64,000 nt of DNA from Perkinsus olseni. Its lineage: Eukaryota; Perkinsozoa; Perkinsida; Perkinsidae. The stretch is taken from the NCBI GenBank assembly GCA_013115135.1, contig JABANP010000198.1, forward strand, positions 1 through 64,000, written 5' to 3'. The notes beneath the pieces are model-generated. The model did not search any database. It was not told the DNA's origin and saw only the letters and a program-made list of their open reading frames with translations. How positions within the stretch are numbered: position 1 is the stretch's first letter; the number at the start of each line of letters is the position of its first letter. The translations under genes and the position numbers were made by a program. Positions 31,861 through 42,398 of the stretch are shown one piece after another.

Positions 31861-33579
31861 GTCAGTACAAGCGTCATAAGTCATATCTTACTGTGTTTTT
31901 GTACTCCCGTGGTTGAAATCTATGTTCCCGAAAATATGGTCTTCGAGCTATCAGCGAGGGTCGATGATCGCCTTATCAGGAGCCTTGATTCAGGAGCGGA
32001 TCGGGAGCCAGCGTCGAAGAATTTCTTTGATGCGCGCTTTGTGTGCTCCGGCTCCAGGCTGGAGCTTCCACCTCAGGGTGAAGAGAGCAGACCAAGCGCA
32101 CGTTTTCTCCGGGAGACCGGCATTTCCTACATATGGAGTTCCTTAGAGGAAGATTGCTGATCTGTCCTCTCCGGATCGTCCGACGAACAATTGAGATGTT
32201 AGCCTAATCGCCACTGTTCGATGATCGAACTTCGATCGCTGAGCCGCGCTCGAAGACCAAGGAATTGCCGATTCTCAGGATTAATCTTGAGAGGTATAAC
32301 TCGATTGAACCTGTGGAGAATAGTTAGGTAGGGAGAAGCACAAGCATTGATCGCCAAGCATGAACGCCTTCGTATGGACAAAATTGGAGACGGTCGGACC
32401 TGCCGGGGCCGTGAACGACGGCCTTGGACGGTTGAAATGGATCGATCGACTTATAGGTCGATGGACTGGTCGATGCTATTAAGAGGCCGGATGCGTCCAG
32501 TGAACACTCTGAGCAGGTGCTGAGGTCAGCCATCTGCGTGTGCCTGATGGGCAGTGAGTCTGTGTTGTGAGGTTCTCGCGGCAAGGGCGTCTGCGGAGGG
32601 ATTGCCTTGGTCTCGGAGCAGACTCATTAGTATTATGAGTGCTATCATCCTCAAAATCCACTTCGACAGCATAGTCATGCGCAGTTGCCCGCAACAACTG
32701 ACTGCAGCGCGTATGATCAGCTCTTTCACCGAATCATGACAGCCTGGTCTCAGGAGGGTGAAGTTTCCCATCTTGTACGTGGGATGGGTGGTGAGCAGCC
32801 TCTGGAAGGCATTCAGTCCACTTCACAACTTCGCAGTTGACCCGCGCAATGATGACCTACGGCTTTGGTCGTCTACCAAAATATCTCGGAGTCCTTGCAG
32901 GGTCATGTCATCACCAAAGCAAGAATTCCTGCTGTCTCTTTATGTTCCGAAACGACATGTGGTGGGAGATCAGACAATGCGTGGGTTTCACCTAGTCGTC
33001 CACAGTTGCGAGCGTGGTACTGCGAGCCGAAGAAGAACTCATGCGCAATGCTGGCGCAAGATCCCCGAAGGAACTATGCAGAAAAGAGAGTTTGACCGAA
33101 GCGAGTTCGCCTGTGAGACCTTCGAGAGTGTCTGCATGACTGGGCGATAAGGCCGTTATCGAGAAGCAAGCTATCGATAAGTGTGCGCGATTCAACATGG
33201 TATGTTTCATGCCTATTAGATCACTTAGTCTTTGTTATCTGTTGGTAGTGGGGCGCAAAGAAATCCTCCGCAAATTTCCGAAAACGACGATGAGAACAAA
33301 CTTGAAGGGAATTCGAGCTCTGAGCCGATTAAAGCTCGGTTTTTTTTCAAGTTCTTTTCGATTGGAATAATCGCTTTTTTCGGTTGGATTGTCCAACCGA
33401 TCTAACGGCGAGTCACTCTCCTTTGATGATTGAAGTGGCAGCGCTCGTGGCCGCAGAGTTTCGCTCTCGTCTCTAATTTACGTTCTACAGTTTATAGTCT
33501 ATAAATGAACACTAATTGTAAATTAGTGGAAATTCTCTGTAAATTACCGATTTGTCTGTCAGGTTCGGACATCGACGTT

Positions 33580-33880
33580 TGCGGGGACTTCAAAGGCAAC
33601 TTCGTCGTCGAGCAGAGTTGAAGGTTCCGCACTTCAATCTTCATAACAGTTCGTGCGTCCTTTCCCCTCTGGAGAGTCAATAGGCCACTAGTCGGGTCTT
33701 TGTGATAGACCATCTTATGTAGTTGTCTTCTTTTATCTAAACTCATCAATAATGGTTATACACTACATCGAGGGTCTGTACCAAGGCATGTCCGTGAAGG
33801 CGGATGAAATCAAGGAGCGGCTCGCCACTAATTGCTCCTTCTGTCGAGGGGTAGGAGGTTGGGGGCAAGTCTTCGACGGG
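33580..33880 (+). repeat. Duplicated segment, copy B
   Basis: Partner of 31480-31860. Both copies lie in the same orientation about 2 kb apart. This copy keeps an open frame from the shared ATG (33752). Confidence 0.75.
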
Positions 33881-33904
33881 AGCGAAACGCTTCTGCAAAA
33901 TTAG
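33752..33904 (+). CDS. Small ORF in duplicated segment B
   Basis: A 50-codon ATG frame (MVIHYIEGLYQGMSVKADEI...RLATNCSFCRG...) that stays open here but is broken in copy A. It could be the first exon of a longer gene: GTAGGAGG after CGAGGG offers a donor. No family is recognised. Confidence 0.25.
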   Translation: MVIHYIEGLYQGMSVKADEIKERLATNCSFCRGVGGWGQVFDGSETLLQN

Positions 33905-34799
33905 ATTACATAGTGTTTAACGTTATGTTCGTCTTTGATCATCCCGTAAGCCCAGTTTCAGACGCTCAATCGAAATAAAGGACACCATGTGAAGGGAAGG
34001 GTCTAGATCGTACGAAAGTCGGGTATTGTCAAGTATCGACAATACGTCAATAATTGCTGTATTGCTGTATTGCAATACTGTATTGCTCACGCCAAAAATG
34101 CGTTCAGTAGAATCATGGAGGTGTAGTAATGTTGCTCTGTCACACAGCCCGTGTGTCACCGGTAGTCCGAGGCTTCAGTGGCGCCATGTGTTCAGGATGT
34201 GTTGTCCTTCCTCCGACCATCGTCGTCATCATCATCCGAGCCGAGCAGCGGCATCTCCAGCAAAGTCCAGGGGTGGTATAAGGATACTGCCGGTGGTATG
34301 CGGCACTCCCCGTTACCTTCACCAAGGAGGAAGCTGCTGCCGTCAACGACAATGGAGGGGACTGCTACACTTGCAGGATGGTGAGCCTCTGCTGGACTTA
34401 TTTTGGGGGAGCTCTTCCGTTTCTGTTCTCTCGTCAGAGTTGGTCGTGGTCCTTAGGTTGGGTTCGCCACCTTCACAGCAGCATCAGCCTATTGTTTAGC
34501 AGAGGCCAAGAGGAGTGCAGGCGCTGGACGTAAGTTCCAGTCCTCGTCATCCCTCATCCGGTCGAAGTTCCGCTGGTCGGGGCGAAAATGAGAAGCTGTG
34601 ACGCCGCGAGATATTCAGAATTGATTTCGTCTACTGCGAGAGTAGGGTACCGGACTACAGCTGGAGTCTGTTAAACAGACTCTGTTTACCGGAGCAGATT
34701 TGGTTGGTTATTTGCAACGGCATCCGAGGTTGACGCGGGGATCTTGCAAGTATCCCTATTACGATACAAATATCAAAAATTAGTTGCATTAAAAATTTT

Positions 34800-34840
34800 G
34801 TCACCGCCGGGATTCGAACCCGGGATCGACTCGGGTCCTC
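34800..34840 (-). other. tRNA 3'-half-like sequence
   Basis: On the minus strand a perfect T-arm (CCGGG, loop TTCGAAT, CCCGG) is followed by CGGTGAC, like a tRNA 3' end, and then an AT-rich stretch with a T run. I cannot find a pairing 5' acceptor strand, so I do not call a tRNA gene. Confidence 0.4.
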
Positions 34841-35138
34841 CATAGCTGTAAATAGAGACTCCTACCACAAGCACCCTTCCTCTCCTTTACAGGTCGGGTA
34901 TTCCGGGGTCTCAGCGGTCTCTTTGCCGCCCTCGCCCTCGTTCGGGGCTTCACACCAGCACGCCCGATCGATGTCTCAACGCTTAATGTAGTCGATAAAG
35001 CAGTACCAACTCCTGTCGTCTCACCACTGGCTGGAGGGGGGCGGTCCGAGTAGACTAATACTGTGCAGCTCAGCGTTGGTGTGACTGGAGTTGGCCGGGA
35101 GATGGTCGCTTTAGGAGGGCCTTGTTCCTTCTTTCAGT

Positions 35139-36893
35139 ATGATTGGTAAATGCAACCGCGGTCTATCGACGACTCTGATGCGTCTCCTTCACACCAGTTC
35201 AAAGCGGGTGGGCAGTCGGAGTTTACTACTCGAAATCGGCGGCTGTCGAGATCCTGAGACGCTAGGGGATGTAATTCATCGGAAAAATGCGGATTTCGAG
35301 CGCATCCACTGGATCACCGCACTGCGAAGATTCGCCCAATTGAATCCTGACCATCTCTCCTCGGACACTCGGCTCACTCTCAAGGTATGCCTCTCCCTGC
35401 CGGTCCGGAATTTGGATTTTCGAGCGGTTTCGGACCTAGTCTGGGCGTTGGGGACGCTGGGCTCATCCCGCGCCGCCGCGCAGCCGTTTGTCGACCATTC
35501 GGTTCGCCTTGTGCGCCTCTCGGCTGCCTCACCGGATCTGCAGAGGGTCGCGGCTCTCCTGGTGGGGATCGCCCGAGGGAAGTTCGAGCGGGGCTGTTTG
35601 ATGCTGGCCCTAGAGGATCGTCTCTGTTGCGATGGATCTTGGAAAGGCCGCGATGTGAGCCTCTGTCTGTGGGCGTTGGGAAGATTCTCGTACGAAGGGA
35701 AGTTGGTGGATGTACTGGCAGACTGGGTGACGCAAGCGGGGCCCTCGGGGATGAGCGAGCAGGATTGGAGCGTTGCCCTGTTCAACTTGGGCCGGCTCGG
35801 TCGATTTGACCTCGCGCTGGTGCCGAGGGCCAGCGGTCGTATGAACGACTCTCGGAACATAGCGACACTATTGTGGTCAGCTGGTCAGGCGGAAGGAGGT
35901 GCTCGAATTTTGTGGCGCGCGGTCAAGGATCATTATGATGTTCTGTCGGACCGCCTGTTACCGGCGGACATTCCTCAGGTTATGTGGGCACTCACGAGAA
36001 TCGACAACTCGAAAGCACTCGGGACTTTGGCGCTCCGACTTGCCGAGAAATTAAAGAATAGTAATTGGGTACCCATGAACCGCCTAGAGATCAATAACGT
36101 CGCCTATGGTCTCCATTGGACGGGCGTGATGGACTTGCCTCTGTATCAGTGGCTACACGCGTTGATGTCAGCGCATTTAGTCAAACTACCAGCTCGGAAG
36201 GCAAGCTCAGGGGTGATGCGAAGGATTCCTGAGGAGGTAGTAGACGGGACGACGGAGCCATTGGTGGTGTACAGCGGACTGGGTGGGGTGAGTATTGTGT
36301 ATAAGCCTAACGCTTGGACGACTGAGATGACGCAGAGCTTCTTGGGGGAATCTTTGGTACTTGCGCATCGGATAGATTTTGGAACATCGGGGCCGCTGAT
36401 GGGGACGACGTCGGGAGCGGAGGAAGCGGTATTGGCGTTGCAGCAGCAGGCGGGTTTGGTGGTTAAGAAATACTGGTGTTTGGTGGAGGGAATTCTGATG
36501 GAAAAAGAGGGAAAAATCGAAGCGAGGATTGAGAATCTGGAGACTTGGTGCGTCGTATCTGAGGATGGCAAGCCGGCTGTGACGAAGTATACTGTGAGGA
36601 GAGAGTTCAAATCCGTGGGGGTGTCTTTGGTAGAATGCCGCCTGCTGAGTGGGCGAAAGCATCAGATCAGGGTTCATATGGCCTCGTTGGGCCATCCGCT
36701 TGTAGGCGATCCATGGTATAATTCGGAGACGAAACTCGACCTAAGCGCGGGGAGAATCTTCTTGCACTGTCATAAGCTAGAGTGGTACGACCTTTATTTG
36801 GCGGAGGAGCGGTATGGGGTGGAGGTGCCGTTGCCGAGGGATCTCAGGGATGTCATGAGTCGAGTTGAAAGGCTGGAAAATTCCGTCGGATGA
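35139..36893 (+). CDS. Helical-repeat/RluA-type pseudouridine synthase fusion
   Basis: A 584-residue single-exon gene. The ATG sits one base after CTTCTTTCAG, a strong splice acceptor, which fixes the start. The N-terminal 330 residues are alpha-helical repeats with recurring LVWALGTLG, LCLWALGRF and VMWALTRID motifs, like the HPR/FASTK-type RNA-binding repeats of alveolate organelle proteins. The C-terminal 220 residues form an RluA-family pseudouridine synthase. HRIDFGTSG places the catalytic Asp at residue 413, LLSGRKHQIRVH lies at about 503-514, and GHPLVGDPWY follows. The likely role is isomerising uridines in mitochondrial or plastid RNA, with the repeats giving target choice; that is inference. 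The first 20 residues (RGLSTTLMRLLHTSSKRVG) fit an organelle targeting peptide. Confidence 0.85.
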   Translation: MIGKCNRGLSTTLMRLLHTSSKRVGSRSLLLEIGGCRDPETLGDVIHRKNADFERIHWITALRRFAQLNPDHLSSDTRLTLKVCLSLPVRNLDFRAVSDLVWALGTLGSSRAAAQPFVDHSVRLVRLSAASPDLQRVAALLVGIARGKFERGCLMLALEDRLCCDGSWKGRDVSLCLWALGRFSYEGKLVDVLADWVTQAGPSGMSEQDWSVALFNLGRLGRFDLALVPRASGRMNDSRNIATLLWSAGQAEGGARILWRAVKDHYDVLSDRLLPADIPQVMWALTRIDNSKALGTLALRLAEKLKNSNWVPMNRLEINNVAYGLHWTGVMDLPLYQWLHALMSAHLVKLPARKASSGVMRRIPEEVVDGTTEPLVVYSGLGGVSIVYKPNAWTTEMTQSFLGESLVLAHRIDFGTSGPLMGTTSGAEEAVLALQQQAGLVVKKYWCLVEGILMEKEGKIEARIENLETWCVVSEDGKPAVTKYTVRREFKSVGVSLVECRLLSGRKHQIRVHMASLGHPLVGDPWYNSETKLDLSAGRIFLHCHKLEWYDLYLAEERYGVEVPLPRDLRDVMSRVERLENSVG

Positions 36894-37424
36894 TTTTCAT
36901 GTTTCTGGAACTTTGATTTTGGTATTTTGTTCAACACTGCCTTGGCTACGGTCGGGGGAAGGTTGTTGTCTGTTTGCCCGGTTAAGGGTGTTTCGCTTGT
37001 GACTCGTGAAATCTACCATCTTGAGACCTTTATATTTTCGCTCCCGCCCAAAAAGGGTCCGAGGGGGAGAGAATGTGGTGCTCCCCTCGCTATGATCGAG
37101 AAGAGGGCAACCACCCTGTTCGGGTTGCCGCGGACGAGGGGGACGATGATCGAAATAATACGGACAACTTTTGATTCATGGTGGAGGTCGCTCGGGCGTT
37201 GTGCAGGACAGTCGGGGTGTCTCTACAGCGGTCTGCTGGCGAGATCGATTACTGCAGCATAGAGTAAACTCGGAAGGTTATGAACCAAATGCTTCCCATG
37301 TACAGGAAATCTCATGAACTTCCGCGTGCATATGTCTCGAGTATCCCTAGGATTTCGCGAAAAGTTGGTATGCTGCAGTTCATTTTCATTAAAGGGGCGT
37401 CGTTAACTAAGTCGTTGCATCAAT
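36894..37424. other. Intergenic, no gene seen
   Basis: Spacer between the pseudouridine synthase and YJU2 genes. There is no supported ORF. An AG at ACTAAG, about 15 bases before the YJU2 ATG, could serve as a trans-splice acceptor. Confidence 0.4.
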
Positions 37425-40311
37425 ATGACTGAGCGTAAGGTGATGAACAAGTATTACCCGCCGGACTTCGACCCGTCGAAGCTCCTGCCGATGAGGATGG
37501 TCAAGAAGCCCCGGGTCGAGCAAAGAGGTAATACAGGACTACAACTTAATTTGGAAAATAATCTGTAATATCAATTTTGCCTCCGCTACTCGGAGCTTGA
37601 ACCTGATCTATCAACATGCTATTCGTTGCAGTGATGTTGATACACCAAAAACTCTGACCGTCGACCGAAATTTCATGATAAAATTATAAAATTTTAGTAG
37701 AAAACCGAAAAAAAATGGAATAAAATAATTGAAATTTGCCAAATAATTTCGAAGATCAACTTAGTGGAATGCACTGAAGGGCGGGTTGTCGTATTCTGAC
37801 ACCTCTAGTTGCGATTTTGCATCCGCTGGTTGGCGCTCTGTCAGGTCCGAAATGTATGAACATCCGAATGATGCTTCCCTTTTCGATGTGCTGCAGTCAC
37901 TGTGGGGAGTACCTGTACATTGCTACTAAGTTCAATAGCAGGTAATCGAAAGGTCGCCGGATCGATCCCCGGTACTGTCGTTTTTCAGATGTCAAAAACT
38001 GCCGGAGAAGAGTTCTTTAGGGCTGAATGTGTATCGCTTCTACGGCAAGTGCAAACATTGTCTAGGTAGGGCATACTTGTATCGCGCATGGGTCAACCTA
38101 AGATTCCTTTCGCTTTCCCAGGCGAGTTCTCATTTCGCACGGATCCTGAGCACTCTGACTACGTACTTGAGACAGGGGGAACGAGAACGTAGGTGGTCGC
38201 TGCTTCTCTGGTGTGACTCGTGGTGAACGGAAATGGGAAGAAGGGTATAAAGTCTCTGTCGGATGGAGTTGACTGTGTACATTGATAGGGTGGAGCGTAT
38301 ACATAAAGGGCAATCGTCAGAGTTGTCGTCTGCCCTGCGAGTCTCGACGCACCGTAGCTCACGACGGCACCTTCTGTATTGGGCACCGTAGTGGGCAAGC
38401 GTGTGTATACAACTTACTATTGGTTGGTAGCCTGTGCTGCTGCTTGCGGGCGATGTTTGTCTGTCTGTTTGGCTGGTTGGGGCTATTGATAAACGTTTCA
38501 CTCGCGGTCCGTATAATTCCGTAATAAGACGTGTATAATTCCGTTACCACTAAAAAGAGGGCAATCGTCGTAGACTGAGCAGTTCTCGACATCTTCGAAC
38601 TTCTTGTGAGGGCTGCTATTGGAAAGAATTTCGTGAGGGGTCGGTCGGATGGAGAGGACCATCATCAGTCGGTCATCAGATACGAGGGCTTTAAGGATGC
38701 TGATTTCGCGGAGGCAGAGGTCTCTCATCGCAAAACTGGAGAGGAGAATGGTAGATGGGAACTTTGGTGACGCTTGGAGAAAGCTAGAGGTGTCAGAATC
38801 CGAGACCAAGGCCATGGAGAATAAGATCTATGACACCGCGGAGGAGATGCGACGACTGGACGAGTTGGATGAGCTCAAGGCTGTCAATCGCAGGTAATAG
38901 AAGAGGGAGGGGACAGCCGAGGTGCATCTTGGGAATACTAATTGCTTGTTCGTAGCGGATATGCGGGCTAAGCAGCTTCGGAAAGCACGGACGCTGAGGG
39001 TATGTCGAGCTTGACTAGTGTTCCAGGCAAGCTTCTACTGGAGTCTTTGTAGAGGGTTGACATAGAGATCGAAGCGTATCCCCTTATGACACTTATCAAA
39101 TACACCTGCCGTTGAGTATCTTGACTCCGTCATCTGGGGGAGAGCCAACAGTGCTAGAATACCGGCTGGAAATGTATACCCTTGCCAGGCAAGCCCAACG
39201 CGACCAGCTGATCTCGTCAGCGTTGGACAAGTTGTTCGACGGGGACGTCTCTGGAGGGAGCAGCTCGTCGTCCGCCGTTAAAGGGGAGAAGAAGGAGGAA
39301 GGTGCTGCTGTGAAGCAGGAAGGGGAGGGTGACCATGAACAGGGCGCCGATGATAAAGGTGGGGAGTCCCCACTGGGTACGGGGATCAACTGGGGAAGTA
39401 TGAGACTGCTTTAGAAGTCAAGACATTGATAATAGAAGATCATCTTCCTGAGACGGCTCTCATACTCTTGCTGACGAGTGTGGCTGTATAGAAATTTTTG
39501 TATAATTTTGGTGGCACGATTCTGCTTCGACGCGGTTCGTAGCTGAGCTGGTGTTTCGGCTATGGGTCCCTCTCTTAGACTGAAGTATTCGATCAAAGTG
39601 ATACCTATGTCGACCCAACAACGCTAGAGGTCCGTCAATGTTCGTGCTGCTGGCGGGCGATCTTGGTACTGAGGTCGCCCGAGCGTTAGAGTAAATAGAG
39701 CAACTCCCCACCTTACGGGGATTTATTGGGAAAGTTGTGGTATGCTGAGTTGATAATATTCTCAACCCCCTCAGCCACTCCTCTCCTGAGAAGCGTTCCA
39801 TCGTCGATAGCCGCCCCTTAGATACCGCCGTGGCCGAAGCCGTCTTCAAGGGGGATCTGGAATGGGAGCGCATCGAGGTGATCTCTGATGATGAGGAAGG
39901 GGAAGGATCAACTGAGGGGAATAAGACCAAGTCAACCTCATCTGTCAAGGATGTAGGATGCGTCGCTCCGCCGTTTTCATGTCAATTTTTTCGCCTAGTT
40001 GTCCTCCTCTCCCCCGCCGCCTCCTGTCCACATTGCCGATGAGGTCGAGGCGGCAGCGGCCAAGCGGAAGGCGGCTATGCCCCATATGGTATTCAAAGCT
40101 AAGTCGAAGGCGAAGGCCACTCCAGCTGCTGAGGGTAAGCCTGAGGTCCCGGGTTCGATCCCAGGCACCGACTATCCAGAAGAGGTCCGAATCGTGTTGC
40201 TCTTGCTCAGCTCCCCCTCTTCCTGTGAGTCTCGGCGCGGCATTGGGAGGGTATGGATCGTCGTCGTCGTCGTCTTCCAGTGATGATAGTGGCTCTAACG
40301 GGGGTGATTGA
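37425..40311 (+). CDS. YJU2: YJU2/CWC16 splicing factor, 10 exons
   Basis: Branching-step spliceosome factor (CCDC94/Yju2). Exons: 37425-37527, 37845-37941, 37989-38065, 38122-38188, 38611-38750, 38788-38893, 39066-39397, 39750-39952, 39999-40134, 40211-40311. All joins are GT-AG and in phase, giving 453 residues. The N-terminus reads MTERKVMNKYYPPDFDPSKL, the family hallmark. Zinc-finger cysteines follow in CCSHCGEYLY and FYGKCKHCL, then FRTDPEHSDYVLETGGTR. The C-terminal half is charged and acidic, ending LGGYGSSSSSSSSDDSGSNG. The intron after 38750 is only 37 nt (or 44 nt if the next AG is used). The 38893/39066 join is the least certain, since a charged frame near 38960-39000 may be an alternative exon. 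The introns 37942-37988 and 40135-40210 contain tRNA T-arm-like sequence. Confidence 0.82.
37949..37979 (+). other. T-arm-like sequence filling a YJU2 intron
   Basis: AGGTCGCCGGATCGATCCCC and GGTACTG resemble a tRNA T-arm plus 3' acceptor strand, and they make up most of the 47-nt intron 37942-37988. No 5' half is present. Confidence 0.35.
40143..40172 (+). other. tRNA 3'-half-like sequence in a YJU2 intron
   Basis: GAGGTCCCGGGTTCGATCCC followed by AGGCACCGAC. The B box is perfect and the T stem has one mismatch. The first 16 bases recur at 57805. It lies inside intron 40135-40210. Confidence 0.45.
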
Positions 40312-40460
40312 TTATACACATCAGCCCGATGGGCGTCACTTAAACGTTTCATTTTATAAACCACGCAGTCTCGGTGTTAGTCAATAATCGTCCACCCTGG
40401 TCTGTTACACTTGGGTCACCTGATTGCTCTCACACAAGCAGCTTCTAGTTGATACGCTCA
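40304..40460. repeat. Segmental duplication, copy 1
   Basis: TGATTGATTATACA, AGCCCGAT, GCGTCACT, AACGTTTCA, CTCGGTGTTAGT and AAGCAGCTTCTAGT occur in the same order at 44940-45140. The similarity resumes at 40745-40800 against 45375-45445. It begins at the last codons of YJU2 and leads towards mini-protein gene A, so a unit of this DNA was copied about 4.6 kb away. Confidence 0.75.
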
Positions 40461-40940
40461 CAGACATCTCGCGATCGTTCCAGGGTGGGATGGAACGTGG
40501 CGGCGTTCCGAAGAGTATTCAAACTTGAACATGTCATGGCTGTGTTCTTACTACTACTGCATGGCGTGGGCTGCGGGAAATCGCTCTGCTTATGGCTTGG
40601 ACGGTAGCAGCAGATCGTTATTCACTCTGGTGAGGGTGGCAGCGAAAAGACTTGTGAGTACCGTCGAAGCTAGGGACTCCCTACTAGGGAGGATAACGGG
40701 TCAACGGTTAGCTATGCTGGGGATTAGATCAGAGGCCATCGTTAGCTATCACTCAACGCGAAGGAATAACATTGCTACAGAGACCAATTCTGATGACTAA
40801 AAATGACTGGTCTGACCGGTGAGTACTTCCATGTGGGAAGCCCTTCGGTGGTCGAGTGAAGGAGAAGGTGAAAAAATTTCCGTAGAGTCCAAAGACATCG
40901 ATACGAAGTTGAGCAGTAGAGGGCCTCGCCGAGGCTTGGT

Positions 40941-41129
40941 CTACCATTTCGGCTTGCACATGCAGTCGCGCGAGAGTGGCACGTACTGGCAGGAAAAACC
41001 GGAGGGGCAGTCGCCACATTTGCCCCCGCAAACGTTCCCCAGGGCACGGAGTCGGGCATCGCACTGTGGGAGGCCAGACAGCAGGGCGAAGTGGAAAATG
41101 GTGATGAAGGAGAGGTAAGTCTTAGCCAT
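40941..41129 (-). CDS. Secreted six-cysteine mini-protein A
   Basis: A 62-residue single-exon gene. Residues 1-25 (MAKTYLSFITIFHFALLSGL...) form a signal peptide, followed by the family mark QCDARLRALG. The mature tail has six cysteines spaced C-x3-C-x2-C-x5-C-x8-C-x-C (first Cys at residue 34) and ends KPKW. The frame is open upstream, but ATG 41129 matches paralogues B, C and D exactly. Upstream, CCACAG precedes GTTTTTAACATTACTATGG, a slightly diverged version of the leader in the other copies. The signal peptide is conserved and the mature loops vary, as in secreted effector or defence-peptide families. The fold is probably a small disulfide knot, the function unknown. Do not confuse it with the longer frames running through it. 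Confidence 0.75.
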   Translation of the reverse strand: MAKTYLSFITIFHFALLSGLPQCDARLRALGNVCGGKCGDCPSGFSCQYVPLSRDCMCKPKW

Positions 41130-41178
41130 AGTAATGTTAAAAACCTGTGGTGGATAATCGACAGCAGCCCGACTCAGT
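41130..41178 (-). promoter_or_regulatory. Conserved upstream cassette of mini-protein A
   Basis: On the minus strand: TACTGAGTCGGGCTGCTGTC, GATTATCCACCACAG, then leader and ATG. It aligns with the same positions before genes B, C, D and E. It probably holds the branch point and 3' splice site of an upstream intron or of spliced-leader addition. Confidence 0.5.
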
Positions 41179-41262
41179 ACCTCACAGTGAACCAGGTGCA
41201 GGCCGCCCCCAGAAGGCGTGACGTGACGGGGGCCATGCAGACAAGCCGGGCGAGCGAGGACG

Positions 41263-41500
41263 TGCACTATAACTCAGTACAGTACGGCTATTCGAGACGG
41301 GGCTCAAAGGAAGCCTTCCTTAGGAAGGTAAAGCGGTTTTGAAACCGGACTCGAGATGAGCTCGGGGAAAACTGACCTCGTTGCGAATTTAGCGTGAACG
41401 TAGGTTCAGCAGCATCACAAACAACGGACATGTTAACGGAGACGAACGCACGTACAGCGAGCAGCAAAAGCGCACAAAAAGCGAGGATGTCACTAAAGTG
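41263..41500 (+). mobile_element. R1 element copy
   Basis: It starts TGCACTATAACTCAGTACAG and ends near GTCACTAAAGTG. The core GAGACGGGGCTCAAAG is present, with a small local duplication (CTTCCTTAGGAAG) not seen in the other copies. It lies just upstream of mini-protein gene A. Confidence 0.75.
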
Positions 41501-41789
41501 AAGATGGATTTGCCAGGAAGTTATTCCTTATGGCTATACCATTTGTGGGAGCGCCTCAGCTCAACATGAGAGGGAAGAAGAGCTGTCGCGGCCGGCGGTA
41601 GACGACGACAGGCAGACGATTAGCTTTATGATGCACGCGTACGCAGTTGTGAGCTGACTCTACACCATTCAGAAATATATTTGGCGAGTGAGGCTGCCTT
41701 TACTGAGTATGCTCGAAATTGGTGTCCCTAGCGGCGGGATGGATCATGGAATTGCCTCATGGTAAGATAAGTCTAGGATATCATTGACC

Positions 41790-41945
41790 ATTGGTCCCGC
41801 CGCTAAAATGACTTTCTCATTCGCCTGATGTCCCTATTTCCATGGTACCGCCAATTCGCTGTCTCAACTCGCTTATGTGATATTCTCTGGCACGGAATAG
41901 ACGGCCTGACTCGCCAAATAGACTTGTGAATGGTATAGAACGAGA
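41790..41945 (+). repeat. Single-copy relative of the 4-kb minisatellite element
   Basis: It reads CCGCTAAAATGACTTTCTCA, GCCAATTCGCTG, TCTCAACTCGCTTATGTGAT and AATGGTATAG in the same order as 3985-4640, but with only one internal unit and without the ACA run. It shows what the element looked like before the tandem expansion. Confidence 0.7.
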
Positions 41946-42362
41946 CATGGCTGTGATCATATTGACTGTGAACGGCGGCTAACACTCGAGCTGCGACGGC
42001 AGTCCGCTGGTAGCCCTGTTGAAGGTGGGTGTATGTTGCTTCTCCGTTGTTGCTCATAGTCAACACAAGGCGAGGACGAGTGTAAAGTCTCCTACTTGGT
42101 TCTTTTCGGGGGGCGGGAGTATTAGCTATGCACGCATGCACAAGATGACCGACGCGCAATGAGTAACAGCGTATGAGGTGCCAAGAGGAAGACTTCGCAT
42201 CGCAACACTCATGCGAGGAGTCTCGTCGAAGCTCGACGGTCGAACTTAGGAAGAGAAACAGGTCGACTGTGGGTTATCATCTGTTCCGCGATGATGAGCT
42301 CACGGAGCAACCGATTATTGAAGTACATCCGGGCTCGTAGTGGATGCGCTCACCGACAATCT

Positions 42363-42398
42363 AGTAGGACCAGAACGGGCCATGATTCTGGTCCTACT
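42363..42398. repeat. 13-bp inverted repeat
   Basis: AGTAGGACCAGAA and TTCTGGTCCTACT, 10 bases apart, are exact reverse complements. It is a terminator-like or small hairpin structure in gene-poor DNA. Confidence 0.8.

Larger units (their letters stand above)
28431..35138. other. Mostly unresolved region with coding-like fragments
   Basis: Between ETFDH and the pseudouridine synthase gene I could not build a complete gene. Several stretches look coding but clash in frame: 28630-28860, 29700-30270, 30840-31014, 32690-32830 and 34180-34385. There are inverted repeats (29222-29296), a duplicated 300-bp segment and tRNA-like sequence. It may be one or more decaying genes, or genes with introns I could not place. 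Confidence 0.4.

Noticed and set aside
34797..34880. A complete tRNA gene on the minus strand
   Set aside because: The T arm is perfect, but no 5' acceptor strand or anticodon stem-loop pairs properly. It is kept as a tRNA-like remnant only.
35276..35860. A 194-codon minus-strand frame opposite the pseudouridine synthase gene
   Set aside because: It is antisense to a gene with clear catalytic motifs, and has no domain of its own.
38752..38780. Frameshift in YJU2
   Set aside because: The change of frame is explained by a 37- or 44-nt GT-AG intron that restores the phase exactly.
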